Assembly: GCF_000485595.1 (NCBI RefSeq)
Contig: NW_014577530.1
Coordinates: forward strand, 1-42,550
Direction of reading: 5' to 3'
DNA length: 42,550 bases
Origin: Priapulus caudatus
Lineage: Eukaryota > Priapulida > Priapulimorpha > Priapulimorphida > Priapulidae
Both the position numbers and the translations under genes were made by a program. The notes below the pieces were generated by a model. It ran no database searches. It saw only the letters and a list, made by a program, of their open reading frames with translations, and was not told the DNA's origin. Shown piece after piece: positions 42,036 to 42,550 of the stretch (its first letter is position 1; each line of letters starts with the position of its first letter).

Positions 42036-42550
42036 CTGTTTGCAAATAAGGAAGCCGGAAATATATATAAATTAGACTTACTTAGACCTAGAGATAAATG
42101 GATGGCTACATGGTGAAATCATGAAAATGATACCAGGTGCAAGTCTGGACTGGAGACGTTTCAAGAGTCATTCCTGATAATATTTCAAGATCAAATATCT
42201 AGTAGGCCTATGTGAAACATGATAATGAGGTATTATTCATAAGAAACACAGACCTGACCCTCGCTAACCCCCCACCCTTACCACCACTGGCACCACCCCA
42301 CACACACTAATCATGTCAGTTGCAACCTTTACTTGGGATTAAGTTCAAGTAATTAGTATGACTAGGCTCTCCAGCCTGCATCTATATATTTATCTACATT
42401 CATAAATTTGGCGCAAATCTTAGCACCTTAGGTATCACGAAGTGATGCACAGATTTCTAGTGTGCGTAGACATCCGACCCGATCGGCGAGTGCTGAAGAA
42501 AATTGACCAATCACAGAGCAGCGCCATGGGAACCGCATTCGAATGGAATG
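42036..42550. other. PECR upstream intron, right edge
   Basis: Intronic sequence preceding the first visible PECR exon on the minus strand. I looked for the N-terminal TGGxxGIG exon here and did not find it. Confidence 0.5.

Overview
The window is animal (eukaryotic) genomic DNA. Genes are split into short exons with GT-AG introns. Both recognised genes are ordinary metazoan metabolic genes. Introns are full of minisatellites, microsatellites and small non-autonomous DNA transposons, and the only telomere-type repeat is TTAGGG. I cannot name the species. A marine invertebrate is my guess, from repeat style only. There are no bacterial operons, CRISPR arrays, rRNA genes or convincing tRNA genes.

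Layout. 1-3487: repeat-rich and CA-rich DNA with one TATA/Inr-like core promoter. 3488-3746 (minus): first coding exon of a SKICH-domain protein (CALCOCO/TAX1BP1-like), with an NRF1-type site upstream. 5273-5632: an unplaced open frame, possibly transposon-derived. 8754-34804 (plus): a complete cytosolic NAD-dependent glycerol-3-phosphate dehydrogenase gene (GPD1), reconstructed as nine constitutive-type coding exons giving 349 residues, plus an extra alternative copy of coding exon 7. 34805-39570: intergenic DNA with one weak open frame and a tiny hairpin transposon. 39725-42035 (minus, convergent with GPD1): six exons of a peroxisomal trans-2-enoyl-CoA reductase (PECR), whose N-terminal exon(s) lie beyond the right edge.

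The most interesting biology is in GPD1. First, coding exon 7 exists in two versions, 7a and 7b, 378 bp apart. Both are exactly 110 nt, in the same phases, and each encodes 36 residues. Because 110 is not a multiple of 3, a full-length protein requires exactly one of them. 7b carries the canonical substrate-phosphate Arg and catalytic Thr; 7a replaces both while keeping Asp and Asn. This predicts a second GPD1 isoform with a rebuilt active site. Second, several splice junctions (exon 2 acceptor and donor, exon 4 acceptor, exon 8 acceptor, perhaps exon 6 acceptor, and one PECR donor) are embedded in tandem arrays made of copies of that same junction. The decoy acceptors lead to in-frame stop codons.

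Assembly caution. A ~3.6 kb part of intron 1 (11914-15495) recurs in intron 3 (19131-22740) with dense small indels. The second copy ends at a 25-N gap that abuts twelve telomeric repeats, and this 6 kb block is flanked by ~150 bp direct repeats. It looks like noisy gap-filling or misjoining at least as much as real duplication.
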